In this document: piece by piece, positions 45,801-59,089 of the stretch
Numbering within the stretch: the first letter of the stretch is position 1
How the letters are laid out: each line of letters starts with the position of its first letter
From: Sapria himalayana
Taxonomy: Eukaryota > Streptophyta > Magnoliopsida > Malpighiales > Rafflesiaceae
DNA: 64,000 nt
Direction of reading: 5' to 3'
Assembly: GCA_029783825.1 (NCBI GenBank)
Contig: JAREIK010000382.1
Location: 214,340-278,339 of the forward strand
The notes under the pieces: model-generated
What the model saw: only the letters and a program-made list of their open reading frames with translations
What the model was told of the DNA's origin: nothing
The model's database searches: none
Translations under genes and position numbers: made by a program

Positions 45801-48800
45801 ATGGTTAGTTACTTATATTGGAATATTAGAGGGGTGGCAAATAACCCCTCGATAAATAGATTAAAACAATTGATTAAAATATATAAAATTTCATTGGTTG
45901 TAATTGCAGAACCTTTGATCCAACAGGACCAACTTACTAAATATAGTCGAATTCTAGGGTTTAATAATTCATTTTCTAACCTAAATAGTAAACTCTGGAT
46001 TATGTGGCATAATTATCTAGACATAGAAATATTAAAAGACACAGAAAAAATAGTGCACTTTAAAATATCCGAAGATATAGTATAGGTAGTATATGCAAAA
46101 AATGATAAAAATCCAGACAAGTCTTATGGGAAGAAATGCAGGAAATTGCAGCAAAAAATGTTCCCTGGTTGATAGGAGGAGACTTTAATGTTATAAGAAG
46201 TGCCTCGGAAAAGAAGGGGGGGAAAACCCCTAACACAATAGCAATGTCTCAATTTAATGAGGTGATTTCTAATTCTAATTTGATGGAAATAGACTTCACA
46301 GGCTCAAATTATACTTGGTGTAATAACTGGCAAAAAAGAGGAGCAATTTGGGCCAGGCTGGACAGAGTAATGTGTAATGCGAAGTGGGTAGCCTCACATG
46401 GGTCTACAGGGCTTAGACATTTAATCAGAACCTGTTCAGACCACTCTCCACTCCTCATAATACTTCACAACTACAAACGAGGTACAAGAAGTTTTAAATT
46501 TCAAAAAATGTGGGGAAAACATGCCAATTTTGAAAAATTAGTAAGAGATTCTTGGTTAGATCCTGCTTCGGGTAAACCGATGCAAGTTCTAATGACAAAG
46601 CTATATAGATTAAAAAAATAGTTAAAATCATGGAATAAAGAATTTTTCGGAAATATAAATCAGCAAATAAAGAAAGCAGAGGAACAAGTGGAAAAGCTAG
46701 AAAAAGAATACGATAATAAAATTGACAAAGAAATTAGGAAGGCTTTAAACAAGATTAAAGCTGAATTGAGTTTAAAATTACATATGGAGGAGATATATTG
46801 GAAACAACGAGCAAAAATTAAATGGTTAAAAGATGGTGATAGAAACACCAAATTTTTCCATAACATGAGCAGAATAAAAACACAGAAAAATAAAATCAAA
46901 GGACTAAAAGATAAAGAAGGAAGATGGATAGAAGAAGACAAACAATTATGTACCCTATTTGAGGATTTTTTTTTAAATCCCATCTGTGTGGTCACATACC
47001 TCACGAAGGGAACTCCTTGTTTAAAGAGATCGGGGCTTCCATTACAAAAAAACAAAATCAAATGATGAAAAGAATTCAGAAGAAGAGGAGGTAAAGATAG
47101 TAGTCTTTAATCTTGATAAAGACAGTGCAGCGAGACCAGATGACTGGAATAATTACTTTTTCCAGCTAAACTGGCCCATTATTAAAAATGACCTAGTTAT
47201 AGCGATTGCCAGTTTCTTTGCTGGAGCAGATATTCCTAAAGCTTGGGCAAATTCATTTATAGTTTTAATCCCCAAAAAAGAAGCTGCCCAGCTATGCGAG
47301 GATTTTAGACCTATAAGTTTATGCAATGCGATTTATAAGATTTTAGCTAAAATAATTCAAAATAGATTAAGTATTATTCTGCCATTAATAATATCACCAG
47401 AGCAAACCGGATTTGTCAAAGACAGACTAATGATTGAAAATATTAGATTAGCATCAGAAATGATGAAAGAAATTGCAACTAAAACAAGAGGTAATAATCT
47501 AGTAATTAAGTTGGATTTGTCTAAAGCTTTCGATAGAGCTGAATGGGATACACTCTGTTACATTTTAAGGAAATATGGTTTTTCTGAATTATGCATAGAC
47601 ATTATATACAGATGCATCTCAAGTGCTTGGGTTAGAATTATTATAAATGGTAATATAGGTGATGAATTTAAACCCATTAGAAGTCTAAGACAGGGGGACC
47701 CATTATCCCCCTTATTATTTGATATATACTTAGATCTGCTTATCCTTAATTTAAACAAAAGAATGTCAAAAGGTAATATATTACCTTTTAGACAACCATA
47801 TAATACTCCCAGAATAGATTGTTTGGCTTATGCCGATGATCTAATAATTTTTACAAATGCAAGTAAAAGATCTGTAATAAATCTGATAGAATTATTACAA
47901 TTATTTGAATTAGAAACATGCTAGGTTGTAAATAAAAAGAAGTGTCAGTTTATGCTAGCTAAAAAGACTACAGAGAAAGTGATAAATAAGATTAAAAACA
48001 TAACTAGATTTACACATAATAAGGGAACTTTAACATACTTAGGCTGCCCAATATATGAAGGCAGACTGAGAGAGGAATATTTAGCACCATTACTAGATAA
48101 GATCAGAAGGAAAATAGCAGGTTGGAAAGAAGATCTTTTAGTGTTTGGGGGAGGTATTACATTAATCTCGCATGTGTTACAAAGCACACTAGTGCATATC
48201 TTATCTGTAATACATCCTCCAAAGAAATTTTTGAATAAATTAGAATCATAATTGTCAAATTTTTTATGGGGCAAAAAAGATGGGAAGCAAAAAAATGCAC
48301 TGGAAAAACTGGGGGAATATATATTATCCAAAAGCTGAAGAAGGTTTAGGAATAATCACTTTACAGGATATGGCCACTACCTGGGATTGTAAAGGATGGT
48401 GGAGGCTGATTGAGAATGATAGCCTTTGGGAAAATTATATGAAGGCAAAATATTTAGCACAAAATAACCAGAGGCTTAAGTAGGTATCAAATAATTGGAA
48501 AGCTCTGGAAAAACATAAAGAGATAGTAGAATCACACTCAATACTAAAAAAGAGTAGATGGAAATGGACTCTCACACCACAAGGTAATTTCACACTAAAA
48601 TCGGCGAAGGAGTTGATTAGGAAAAAAAACCTGCTCAACCCATATTTAAATGGGTCTGGAAAGCAGGTATCCCACAGAAAATGTGCTCGCTAGCCTGGAA
48701 AGTATTATCAAATGCATTACCTATGGACACCAATGTGCAGAGAAAGGGTATAAAAATAGTGTCCAGATGTGAATGCTGCTTTGCAGAAGTAGAATCAATG

Positions 48801-49697
48801 GACCACCTATTCTCGAGAAAAAAAATTGCAGTAGAAATTTGGAAGAAACTTGAAGAATATGTACAAATTAGTAATATAGAGGAGAGACTAATAGAAAGAA
48901 TTAAAAAATGGGAAAAGGCATCTTCCACTAACCCTGCTATAAATTTGGCTCAATAAGAATTACCTCATGTAGTGATATGGTGTTTATGGAAAGCTCGTAA
49001 TAGGAGTAGATTTGAAGGGAAAAGAATGAACTCAAAAGATATATTACAAGAAATTAAGCAGGAAATAAGTAACATATCAAATATTAAACCCATTATAGTA
49101 GATAAATTAGCTATAGATAAGAAAGTGAAAAGGGAATGGGGTCTTAATATAAAATCTATTAAACAATATTGGGCAAAAAGTATAAGCTGGGCCCGGCCCC
49201 CAGAAGGAAAATTTTCCCTAAACACGGATGAAAGTTTCAATAGGGATATAGGAATAGCGGGGGGAGGTGGGTTAATAAGGCATTCTAAAGGCACAGTCAT
49301 GAAAGCTTTCACTTCGGTTAGTGTAGCAGACTCGGCCCTGCATTCAGAAATTAGGGCGTTAAGAATAGGCTTTAATGTATGTAAAAAACTGGAATATAGA
49401 AATATTTAAATACAGGTAGACTCGATGTTATTATTTAACTTAGTAATATGAAGAATTGTTCTTTGGAAATATGAAGAAGAATTAGAAATAATAACGAAGC
49501 TGAAAAATGAACTAAATGCATCAATAATGCATATATACAGAGAGGCAAATACTCCAGCAGATAATCTGGCGAGGATATGCTCAGAAAAAGGAGAAATAGA
49601 ATTCGATGAGGATTCTATGCCGAAAAAATTAAAAGGTTTAGTAAGATTAGATAAGATGGCTTTATCTTATGTTAGAATTATAAAGGGTGGAGGCTGA
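45801..49697 (+). pseudogene. LINE-2 ORF2 (endonuclease, reverse transcriptase, zf-RVT, RNase H)
   Basis: It starts MVSYLYWNIRGVANNPSINR. The endonuclease spans about 45801-46500 (LVVIAEP, LIGGDFNVIRSASEKKGG, DFTGSNYTWCNNWQKRGAIW, RLDRV, SDHSPL). Reverse transcriptase spans about 47240-48250 (FIVLIPKK, FRPISLCNAIYKILAKII, LDLSKAFDRAEWD, LRQGDPLSPLLFDIYLD, AYADDLIIF with the catalytic Asp pair intact, YLGCPIYEGR). The zf-RVT region is at about 48640-48860 (KMCSLAWKVLSNALPMDTNV, CECC). RNase H spans about 49190-49600 (LNTDESFNRD, HSEIRAL, VDSM, IYREANTPADNLAR). The protein would nick DNA and reverse-transcribe its own RNA. Stops or frame changes occur at about 46084, 46621, 47063, 47923, 48249, 48481, 48954 and 49408, so it is dead, though its active-site motifs are intact. 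Confidence 0.9.
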
Positions 49698-50695
49698 ACT
49701 AAATCTAAAATAAAATTTAGCTTCTTTTCTCAGCAGCGCGGCATCATAAGAAGTGAATTTCAGGTACACGTATAACTCTGTTTATATTGCAGGTTGTAGA
49801 TGTTTAAATAGCAAACTGTCAATGGTGATTTTTGTTTTTCATTGTTAATTTCGTAGTTGATTAATAAGTCAAATAATGCAGTTTTTTTTATATTTATTTT
49901 GCCCTTGACAAGAACATACGTTGATGGTTTTTTTGCTGCTTCCCGAGTTGATATGGCAGACACTCTCGACTGATCACCCGGTCCTGTGGGTGTTCAACAC
50001 TCGTAGAGGAACTACAGAATGGTGGGCAACGTGCTTGTGGTTTTTTTTGTTGACATATTGGTTGACTTATCTTCTATTTTTTATTTAAGTGTACTGTCTT
50101 ATCTTGAGAGTTATGCAGAGAGTTTTAAGTCTTGCTTCAGCTTGGTATACACAGAGCACTCATAAGGCACGACAAAGAGAATGAAAGCGAAGAATAAATT
50201 AATAAACGTTGTATATGTATAACAAGGGACAAGGGGGAATAGGGTAGAGAAGTTATATCGTAGTCACGCTCGTTTTCTTTGTATATTGCAGGTACTGGAG
50301 CGTATATAAGAAGAAGGACGACGGAGGGAAAATACTCGGGAACAACGTGAATATCAGAGCTTGAGACACGGGGAGACGAGAGGATAGGTGCTGAGCTTAA
50401 GAAATGGCAGAGCAATACATTGAATTAAACGAAAAGATGGGCCGAAAAGATGGACCGAAAACAGTTTAATGAAAAGATGGGCCGAAAATTAGATAAACTA
50501 GAGCAACTTATTCTAGTTTTATTTATGAAATGAATAAATACTTATTTGAAAAAAATTTTAAATTTCTATATGCTAGCTAGTAGGTTTAAGGTTAGATGGG
50601 TGTAAGAGGGCCACGGGTAGATGTAGGTTGTAAAAATGGTATTCCTCCGCCAAAAGAGAGGGTCATTAATAATAAAACAAACTTTAAAAAAATAA
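49698..50695 (+). other. LINE-2 3' UTR region, partly of unknown origin
   Basis: About 1 kb, less AT-rich at 49960-50450. It holds three near-copies of GAAAAGATGG(G/A)CCGAAAA at 50432-50490 and ends with the shared LINE tail (50630-50695; ATTCCTCCGCCAAAAGAGAG). A small ORF at 50137-50415 on the minus strand has no recognised similarity. Part of it might be an insertion, as LINE-1 does not obviously match here, but I see no clear ends. Confidence 0.45.
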
Positions 50696-51012
50696 TAATA
50701 ATATGAATAAGAATAAGAAAAATAAGAAGAATAATAAGAATAAGAAGAATAAGAAGAATAAGAGAATTAGAAGAATTAGAAGAATAAGAAGAATTAGAAG
50801 AATTAAAGAATAAGAAGAATTAGAAGAATAAGAAGAATAAGAAGAACGAGAAGAACAAGTAGAACAAGAAGAATAAGAAGAATAAGAAGAATAAGAATAA
50901 TAAGAATAATAAAATGAATACGAAGAAAAAGAAAAATAAGAAGAATAATAAGAATAAGAAGAATAAGGAGAATAAGAAGAATAAGAATATTAAAAAGAAT
51001 ATGAAGAATAAA
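50696..51012. repeat. AAGAAGAAT-type triplet array after LINE-2
   Basis: Begins right after the LINE-2 A-rich tail (TTTAAAAAAATAATAATAAT). Triplets and phase are as in the other arrays, with GAACGAGAAGAACAAG variants at 50844-50860. Confidence 0.95.
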
Positions 51013-51530
51013 ATGAGCTGTTTGGCAGGAGGCTTGGGAAAGCTATCTGTACTGCTCCATTTTTGGTATTTGTATGTTTGCTGGAATGAAGGTTATGTAG
51101 TTTTCAAAACTATATGATCTATCAACATAAGACAAACAAAAAATTAAAGCTTAGATATCACTAATCTATGTTGGAACTGGATAAAAGAGTAGAGAGGCTG
51201 CCAAAATTTTAACCTAGAGAAGTAGTAGATAGCTGTCAGGAAAGGAAAGAGGGTGTAGCTTTGAAAGGAAGCAAGCATATGTAGAATTACTGGGAAGAGA
51301 GAAAAAGTGCAAATAATTTAAAGCATGCTACACATCATGAAAATTAGATTGAGGAAATAACTCAAATCTATTTTTAATTTAAACCCAGGTAGCCTGCCAA
51401 GTTTCAAATGTTCATTGTTTTTTCTTTTGTTAATGGTGTAAAAGTGTCAAAGGGTAGTTTTCAAGATTGTAACAATGGTATTCCTCCGCCAAAAGAGAGA
51501 GCTTTTATAATTAATAAAACAAACATTAAA
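51013..51530 (+). mobile_element. LINE-3: 3'-end fragment of a LINE
   Basis: About 520 bp between two arrays. The last ~70 bp (TTGTAACAATGGTATTCCTCCGCC in part, then AAAAGAGAGAGC, TTAATAAAACAAACATTAAAA) is nearly identical to the LINE-2 tail at 50628-50690. The rest has no coding region I recognise and is taken as LINE 3' UTR by position. Strong 5' truncation is typical of LINE copies. Confidence 0.65.
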
Positions 51531-52316
51531 AAAAAGAAGAATAAAATGAATAAAATGAAAGAGAATAAGAAGAATAAAAAAATAATAAGAATAAGAATAA
51601 TAGAAAAAATAAAAAGAATAAGAAGAATAGGAAGAATAAGAAAAATATTAATAATAAGAAGATTAAGAAGAAAGAGAAAAATAATAATAATCATAACAAT
51701 AAGAATAATAAAAAAGAATAAGAATAAAAAAAAATAAATAATAAGAAAAATAAGAATAAAAATAAAATGAAGAATAAGTAGAATAATAAGAATAATAAGG
51801 ATAAGAAAAATAAGACAAATTACAAGAATAAGAAGAATAATAAGAATAAGAAGAATAAAAAAAATAAGAAGAATAAGAAAAATAAAAAAAATAAGAAGAA
51901 TTAGAAGAATAAGAAGTATATTAAGAATAAGAATGATAAGAAGAATAAGAAGAATAAAAAGAATAAAAAGACTAAGAAAAATATGAAAAATAAGAATAAT
52001 AAGAAAAATAAGAAGAATAAAAAGAATAAGAAGAATAAGAAGAATATTAAAAATAATAAGAATAAGTAGATTAATAAGAATAAGAAGAAAAAGAATAAAA
52101 GAATATGAAGAATACAAAAAATATTATGAATAAAAAGAATAAGTAAAATAAGAAGAATAAGAATTAAAAAAAAAAGAATGAGAAGAATAAGTAGAATAAG
52201 AATAATAAGAAGAATTAGAAGAATGAGAAGAATAAAAAGAATAAGAAAAATAAGAAAAATTAGAAAAATAAGAAGAATAATAAGAATTAGAATAATAATA
52301 AGAATCAGAAAAATAA
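51531..52316. repeat. AAGAAGAAT-type triplet array before CACTA-C
   Basis: Begins directly after the LINE-3 A-run and ends at the CACTA terminus at 52317. Same purine-rich plus strand. The minus-strand Leu/Ile-rich frame through 51461-52117 is an artefact of triplet phase. Confidence 0.95.
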
Positions 52317-53400
52317 CACTACAATAAAATATTCATTTAGCTAGGGAATTTTAGATAGGGATCAAACCCTAGTTAAATTACAAGGGATTAGCTTGGGAAT
52401 ACCAAAAGATTTATGATTTTTTATTGGATTTAAAAATTGCAATGGCTTAGCGATTGAGTATTTTTTGTCAATTCTACTCAAGAAAAATAAAAGAATTTAG
52501 CTTTTGATTTAGTGACGGATTAGCGACAGAAAGTTTTCTTTAATTTCACTCAAGAAAAGTGGAGAATTTACTTATAGATTTTGTAATGGAAAATTTTCAT
52601 AAATTTCATTCAAGAAAAGGGGGGAATTTAGCTACAGATTTTACGATCAAATTTTCCTAGCAAATAAAATCCGAAATTTAGCAATGGATTTTCTCTAGCT
52701 AATAAAATCTATTATTTAACGTCGAATTTAGCGATAAATTTTCTCTATTTAATAAAATTTGGATTTTAGCAACAGATTTAATGATAGATTTTCTTTACCT
52801 AATAAAATTCATAATTCAGCGACAAATTTAGCGACGGATTTTCTCTACCTAATAAAATCCAAAATTTAGATACATATTTAGTGACTGAATTTCCCTAGCA
52901 AATAAAATCTAGAATTTAGCGATGAATTTAGCGATGAAATTTCCCCACCTAATAAAATCCTGAATATAGCTACGGATTTAGAGATAAAATTTCCCTAGCT
53001 AATAAAATATGGAATTTAGCTATAAATTTAGAGACAAAATTTCCATAGCTAATTACATCCGAAACATAGCGACAAATTTAAGCGGCGGAATTCCCTAGCT
53101 AATTACACCCTGAAATATTATGATGGATATAGCAATGGAATTTTCCTAGTAATTACATACTAAAAATAGCGACTGATTTTAGTGACAGAACTTCCCTAGC
53201 CAATTACTTACTAAATATAGCGACTGATAATTCTGACAGATTTACCCTAGCTAATTAAATACGAAATATATCAATGGATTTAGCGACAAAAGTTCTCTTG
53301 TTAATTAAATCCAGAATATATCGAAGGATTTAGTGACTCAACTTCCCTAAATAATAAAATCTAGAACATAGCGACGGAAAATCTCTAGCCAAAATTTAAT
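52317..53400. repeat. CACTA-C terminus and ~40-55-bp subterminal repeats
   Basis: After the terminal CACTACAATAAAA come about 18 degenerate copies of a unit of the type AATTTAGCGACGGATTTTC plus TCTACCTAATAAAATCC, all in the same orientation, with positions such as 52668, 52729, 52817, 52917, 52968 and 53022. The first copies contain TTTAGCTAGGGAATT, shared with the CACTA-B end. These are likely binding sites for the element's TNPA-like protein. Confidence 0.8.
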
Positions 53401-54560
53401 TATTTAATTTTTTTTAATTTATTATTAATTTTAATATTTTATTTAAGTTTATTTATTAAATGTATTATAATGGTATATAGATTAGCAATATTTGAAAGAT
53501 ACATTCTCCTCGTAAAATTATAAAAAAATGATATTATAAATAAATAATTTAAAAAAATATAAAAATACAAAAAAATATATTAATAAGGACTAAAATAACT
53601 ATTTTTATGATGTATTAATTTTTTAAAAAATTATACAAAAATTTTTTCTAGAATTTTTAATTAAGAAACTAAATAATCTGTATTAAAGAAACATTAAATA
53701 AAAAATGAAATAAGAATAATAATTTTTTTTAATATTTTAAAAATTAAATTAACATACATTAAAATTTCTACTAATATAAATGTAAATTAATTCATTGTAT
53801 GATAAAATATAAAATATTTTCAAAAATATCTGAATTGACAAATAAACTAGTAAATATTAATATTATTATAAGTATAAAAAAAATTTATGATTATAGAAAA
53901 GTTTAAAAAAATAAATAATACAAATTTTTAAAATCTTGAAATATAATAAAATTATAAATTTTTACATAAAGGTAAAAGAAAATAAAGTAATATTTATAAA
54001 TAAATACTTAGATGTTTGCTCCTACTAAAATTTATACAGATTAAATAATTGAGTAATATCTTTATAATTAGCTTTTAGCATTAAGTTTTTATTAAAATAA
54101 TAAATATAACTTTTTTTAATTATCTTTTCACTTTAAGAAATTTTTTGAATTTTAAAAATTATTAATGATATCAAATATTATGAAATTTTATTCATTGAAA
54201 ATAATTTCATATTATCTTCGTAAAAATTAATATGAATTCTTAAAAATTTATAACCATAAAATTTAAATATATATATATTTTTTTTAACATTAAGAGTATT
54301 TTATAACTCTTAGGCGAGTGGATAGAAGACAAATCATCTTTTCATTTATGTCTTATTATTTGATATTTGTTAATTTTGTACCAATTTGATTTTTTTTATA
54401 AGGCTAAACATATATTTTTTTAATTGTTTATATATTTATTGTTTAAATAAAATTATAATAAAAAATTATAAGGTATTTGTTTTTCATGTGTACCTTTCTA
54501 CACGCACATTAATTTTGTTGAAAAAATTTTGATAGTAAATAAAATTAATGAGTATTTTTG

Positions 54561-54604
<44 letters not shown>

Positions 54605-55015
54605 TATTTAATGTTTTAATAATTAAAAATATAAATTTTTTCTTAATATATACAATTTGTCTCTCGACGCCAATGCATCTCTAACAAGCGAAGTGAAGTC
54701 CTCCGCATTCTGGCATCTATCTATTGACGCATAAGCAACAAAATTTAATTGCGGTATATGTTTTAATTTGTTATTGAATTGAGATATGTTTGTACATTTA
54801 TTCTTCATTGATTATCTTGGATTTCTTAATTGAAGATTACGCATTTTATTTCTATTTTTTTTTGTTTTCGAATTTCTTTTTTAATCACCATGGTATGCAT
54901 GGATTGCATATATAAACTTATTTGTATACATACTTCATGCATTTGTGATATAATACGTTGTAATTGTGTGGATTTTGATGGTGACCATATACAAAAACAA
55001 TTTATAATTAAATAG
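53401..55015. other. AT-rich non-coding region with an (AT)n microsatellite
   Basis: No recognisable gene. An uninterrupted AT dinucleotide run occupies about 54566-54600. Two ~61-residue frames (54623-54808 minus, 54830-55015 plus) have no recognised similarity and are probably chance. Confidence 0.6.
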
Positions 55016-55019
55016 TATA

Positions 55020-57600
55020 TTTACTTTGGTATGCCAACTTGATATCTACAAAAATAGTATATATCAATATGTATATGTATTTTATACATACTAGTATACA
55101 GACTTAGGTATGTCGACTTGATATCTACATAACTTGTATACATACTTAGGTATGCCGACTTGATATCTACATAACAAGTATACATTTATATATCAATATA
55201 AACAGTATACATACTTAGGTATGCCGACTTGATATCTACAAAAAAAATGTATATCAATATGCATGTGTATTTTATACATAACTAGTATACATACTAAGAT
55301 ATGCCGAATTGATATCTACATAACTAGTATACTTTTATATATCAATATAAATAGTATACATACTTAGGTATGCCGATTTGATATCTACAAAAATAGTATA
55401 CATCAATATACATGTGTATTTTATACATAACAAGTATACATTCTAAGGTATGCCGACTTGATATCTACATAACTAGTATACATACATAGGTATTCTTACA
55501 TGATATCTACATAACTAGTATACATCTATACATCAAAATAAATAGTATACATACATAGGTATGCTGACTTTATATCTACAAAAATAGTATACATCAATAT
55601 GCATGTGTATTTTATACATAGCTAGTATACATAATTAGGTATGCCGACTTGATATCTACATAACTAGTATACATAATTAGGTATGCTGACTTGATATCTA
55701 TATAACTAGTATACATTTATACATCAATATAAATAGTATACATACTTAGGTATGACGACATAACTATTTATAAATAGTATACAAAAAATAGTATACATAA
55801 ACATAAGTGTATTTTAAATAAGGATATTTAAACATAACTATACATCAATATCCAAGTCTAATATAATTCGAATTTCTTATATAAGTGTATTTTACTATAT
55901 ATATATAACTAAAAAAATAGTATACAAAACATAATTATATATAATTTAACAACGTATATTTAATATACATACATATATTTATTTATTTATTTATTTATAT
56001 GGATATAAAACTATATATAAATGTATTTAACAATATGTATATTTTACTATATATAAATGTATATATCTACATTAATATACATAACAATATATAAACAGTT
56101 TACATAAACAGTATACGGTATGCCAACTTGATATCTACATCAATATACATAACTATATATAAACAATATACATAAACAGTATGCATAAACATAAGTCTAT
56201 TTTATATAAGTATTTTTAAACATAACTATACATCAATATGCATGTGTGATATAATTTGAATTTCTTATATAAGTGTATTTTACTATATCTATAAATATAA
56301 AAACACTACACATAAACATAACTATATATAAATATAATGATATATATTTAATATATATATATATATATAAAATTATATATAAATGTATTTAATAATATTT
56401 ATATCACCATATTACTATATATAAATGTATTTATATATATTAATATACATAACTATATATAAATAATATACATAAACAATATCATAAATAGTATACATAA
56501 ACATTATAAGGTATGCTGACTTGATATCTATATCAATATACATAACTATATATAAATTGTATACATAAACAGTATACAAAAACATAAGTGTAATTTATAT
56601 AAGTGTATTTAAACATAACGATACATCAATATGCATGTGTGATATAATTCGAATTTCTTATATAAGTGTATTTAATTATATCTATACCTATAAAAACAGT
56701 ATACATAAACATAACTATATATAAATATAACAATGTATATTTAATATACATACATATATATATAACTATATATAAATGTATTTAACAATATGTATATCAT
56801 CATATTACTATATATAAATGTATTTATCTACATTAATATACATAACTATATATAAACAATATACATAAATAGTAAACATAACCAGTATACATAAACAATA
56901 TAAGGTATGTTGACCTGATATCTACATCAATATATATAACTATATATAAATAGTATACATAAATAGTATACATAAATAGTATAAATAAACTTAACTATAT
57001 TTTACATAAGGGTATTTAAACATATCTTTACAGCAATATGCATGGGTGATTTAATTTGAATTTCTCATATAGGTGTATTTTACAATATCTATAACTATAA
57101 AAATAATAAACATAAACATTACTATATATAAATATAATAACGTATATTTGATATAGATATATATATATATATAATTATATATAAATGTACTTAATAATAT
57201 GTATATCAACATATTACTATATATAAATGTATTTATCTAAATTAATATACATAACTATATATAAATAGTATACATAAATAGTATAAGGTATGCCGACTTG
57301 ATATCTACATCAATATACATAACTATATACATAAACAATATACATAAACTTAAGTCTATATTATATATGTGTATCTAAACATAACTATACATCAATATGC
57401 ATGTTTGATATAATTCAAATTTCTTATATAAGTGTATTTTACTATATCTATCACTATAAAAATAGTATACATAAATATAACTATATATAAATATAATAAC
57501 ATATTTTTAACACACACACACATAACTATATAAAAAAATTTTTTAACAATATGTATATCAACATATTACAATATATAAATGTATTTATCTACATCAATAC
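55020..57600. repeat. Tandem array built on GGTATGCCGACTTGATATCTAC
   Basis: In the first part (55090-55760) the word AGGTATGCCGACTTGATATC recurs about every 45-80 bp, with ATAACTAGTATACAT between copies. In the second part it recurs at about 56118, 56511, 56905 and 57288 (spacings 393, 394 and 383 bp), each unit also holding ACATCAATATGCATGTGTGA, TAATTCGAATTTCTTATATA and ATATAAATGTATTTA. So a short-period array grades into a ~390-bp higher-order array. No genes. Confidence 0.85.
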
Positions 57601-58685
57601 TATACAAAGTCATATGTTTAAATATTTATAATTACATGAAAAACTATATATAACTACATCTACAACATTTCTAACTACATGCTTCAGAAACTAAATATCC
57701 ATTTATATCATTCATCTCATTCATACATGTTTTTTTGAATATTGTATAAATCATTATCATTTTCCCTTATATTTTAGGAACTTAAATTTAATTCTGTCAA
57801 TCTTAAATATTTTTTTATTATATATTTATATGTTTTTATAAATCATTATGATTTAATATGTGTAGGGTTTGTATTTTTGTTTCACTTAATATCATTTAAC
57901 TAAAATTGATTTCTAATAAAATGTTCATTTGTTAAAATTCATTTTATAATTTTCAAAAAAAATAAGAATATGTTTGCGTAATAAATATTTTAAAAAATTT
58001 CTAAAGTATATGTGTGATGTAGTTTTAATTTACTAAGATAAAACTTTAAAAATAAAATTTATTTACAATATAAAAGTTGCACCTCATAATATTCAATATG
58101 TTAGATTTATTAAAAATAAAAAATATTTGAAACGTATCTATTAATTACAAAAAAAAAACAATGTAATGTATTAAATTTAAAAAAAATATATTTTTAAAAA
58201 ACAAATTCATATATTTATTTGGACATTTATATATATTTTGAAAACAATAAAATAATTATTACTGGTAAAAAAATTTACTCTTGTATTTATATGGTAATCT
58301 ATTTTGTTTGATTATAATTAAAGAAATTCTTGATTTTTTACAAAACATTAAAGGCATATATTTATATGCACTACATTATATTTGTTTGAATTTTGATGTT
58401 TCTAAAAATCTATTAATAACAATAAATAATAGGTAGAAATTTATAATAGACAGTAATATTTTAATAAAAAAATTATATATACAAAAAAAACAATATTATC
58501 TATTTATGAACTATATTTTCATTTTTAACATAATTGTAAAACCAAAATAAATTATAGATATGTCAATTTCATTTATTTATATGAGTATAATGATACTTAT
58601 TTTAATATAAATTTTTAAAAAATAACCATTCAAATATAATAGAAGCTCATTTATTTAATTCATAATTTCATTTTACGCATTAATA
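57601..58685. other. AT-rich region without features
   Basis: A/T homopolymer runs only. I see no coding region, terminal repeat or RNA gene. Confidence 0.6.
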
Positions 58686-58690
58686 TGCTT

Positions 58691-58721
<31 letters not shown>

Positions 58722-58860
58722 ACAAATATTTGTTTTAATATAAAAAATTTATAATATTTTATAAATTGTGTACAATATTTAATATTTTATTTTAATTAAA
58801 TTAACATAATCAAAAAAATTTTAATACATTTACACACACACACACGCACACACACACATA
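58691..58860. repeat. Two (CA)n microsatellites
   Basis: CA runs at about 58691-58726 and 58833-58858 (the latter with one CG). Potential Z-DNA or length-polymorphic sites. The TG-rich region to 59075 is a diffuse continuation. Confidence 0.9.
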
Positions 58861-59089
58861 TAATAGTTTCATGAATAACTTTAAATATACATTACGTATA
58901 TTGGTATTTGTGTGTGTTTGTGTGGTTGTACATTAGTATATGCATGCATACAAGTATACACACACAACTTTGAAAATGTTGATACATGTATGAATATATA
59001 CAAAAGTACAAAAATGTGTATGCTGATAAATAATGTATAGTAATGTATATGGATGTATAAATATGTGTGTGTAGGGTAGTGTATATGCA

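Larger units (their letters stand above)
45570..50695 (+). mobile_element. LINE-2: 5'-truncated non-LTR retrotransposon
   Basis: It starts inside ORF1 directly after the array, so the 5' end was lost, as is typical for incomplete reverse transcription. ORF2 is nearly complete with few disruptions. The 3' UTR ends with GTATTCCTCCGCCAAAAGAG and an A-rich tail, then another triplet array. It is better preserved than LINE-1 and therefore probably younger or under later insertion. Confidence 0.85.
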
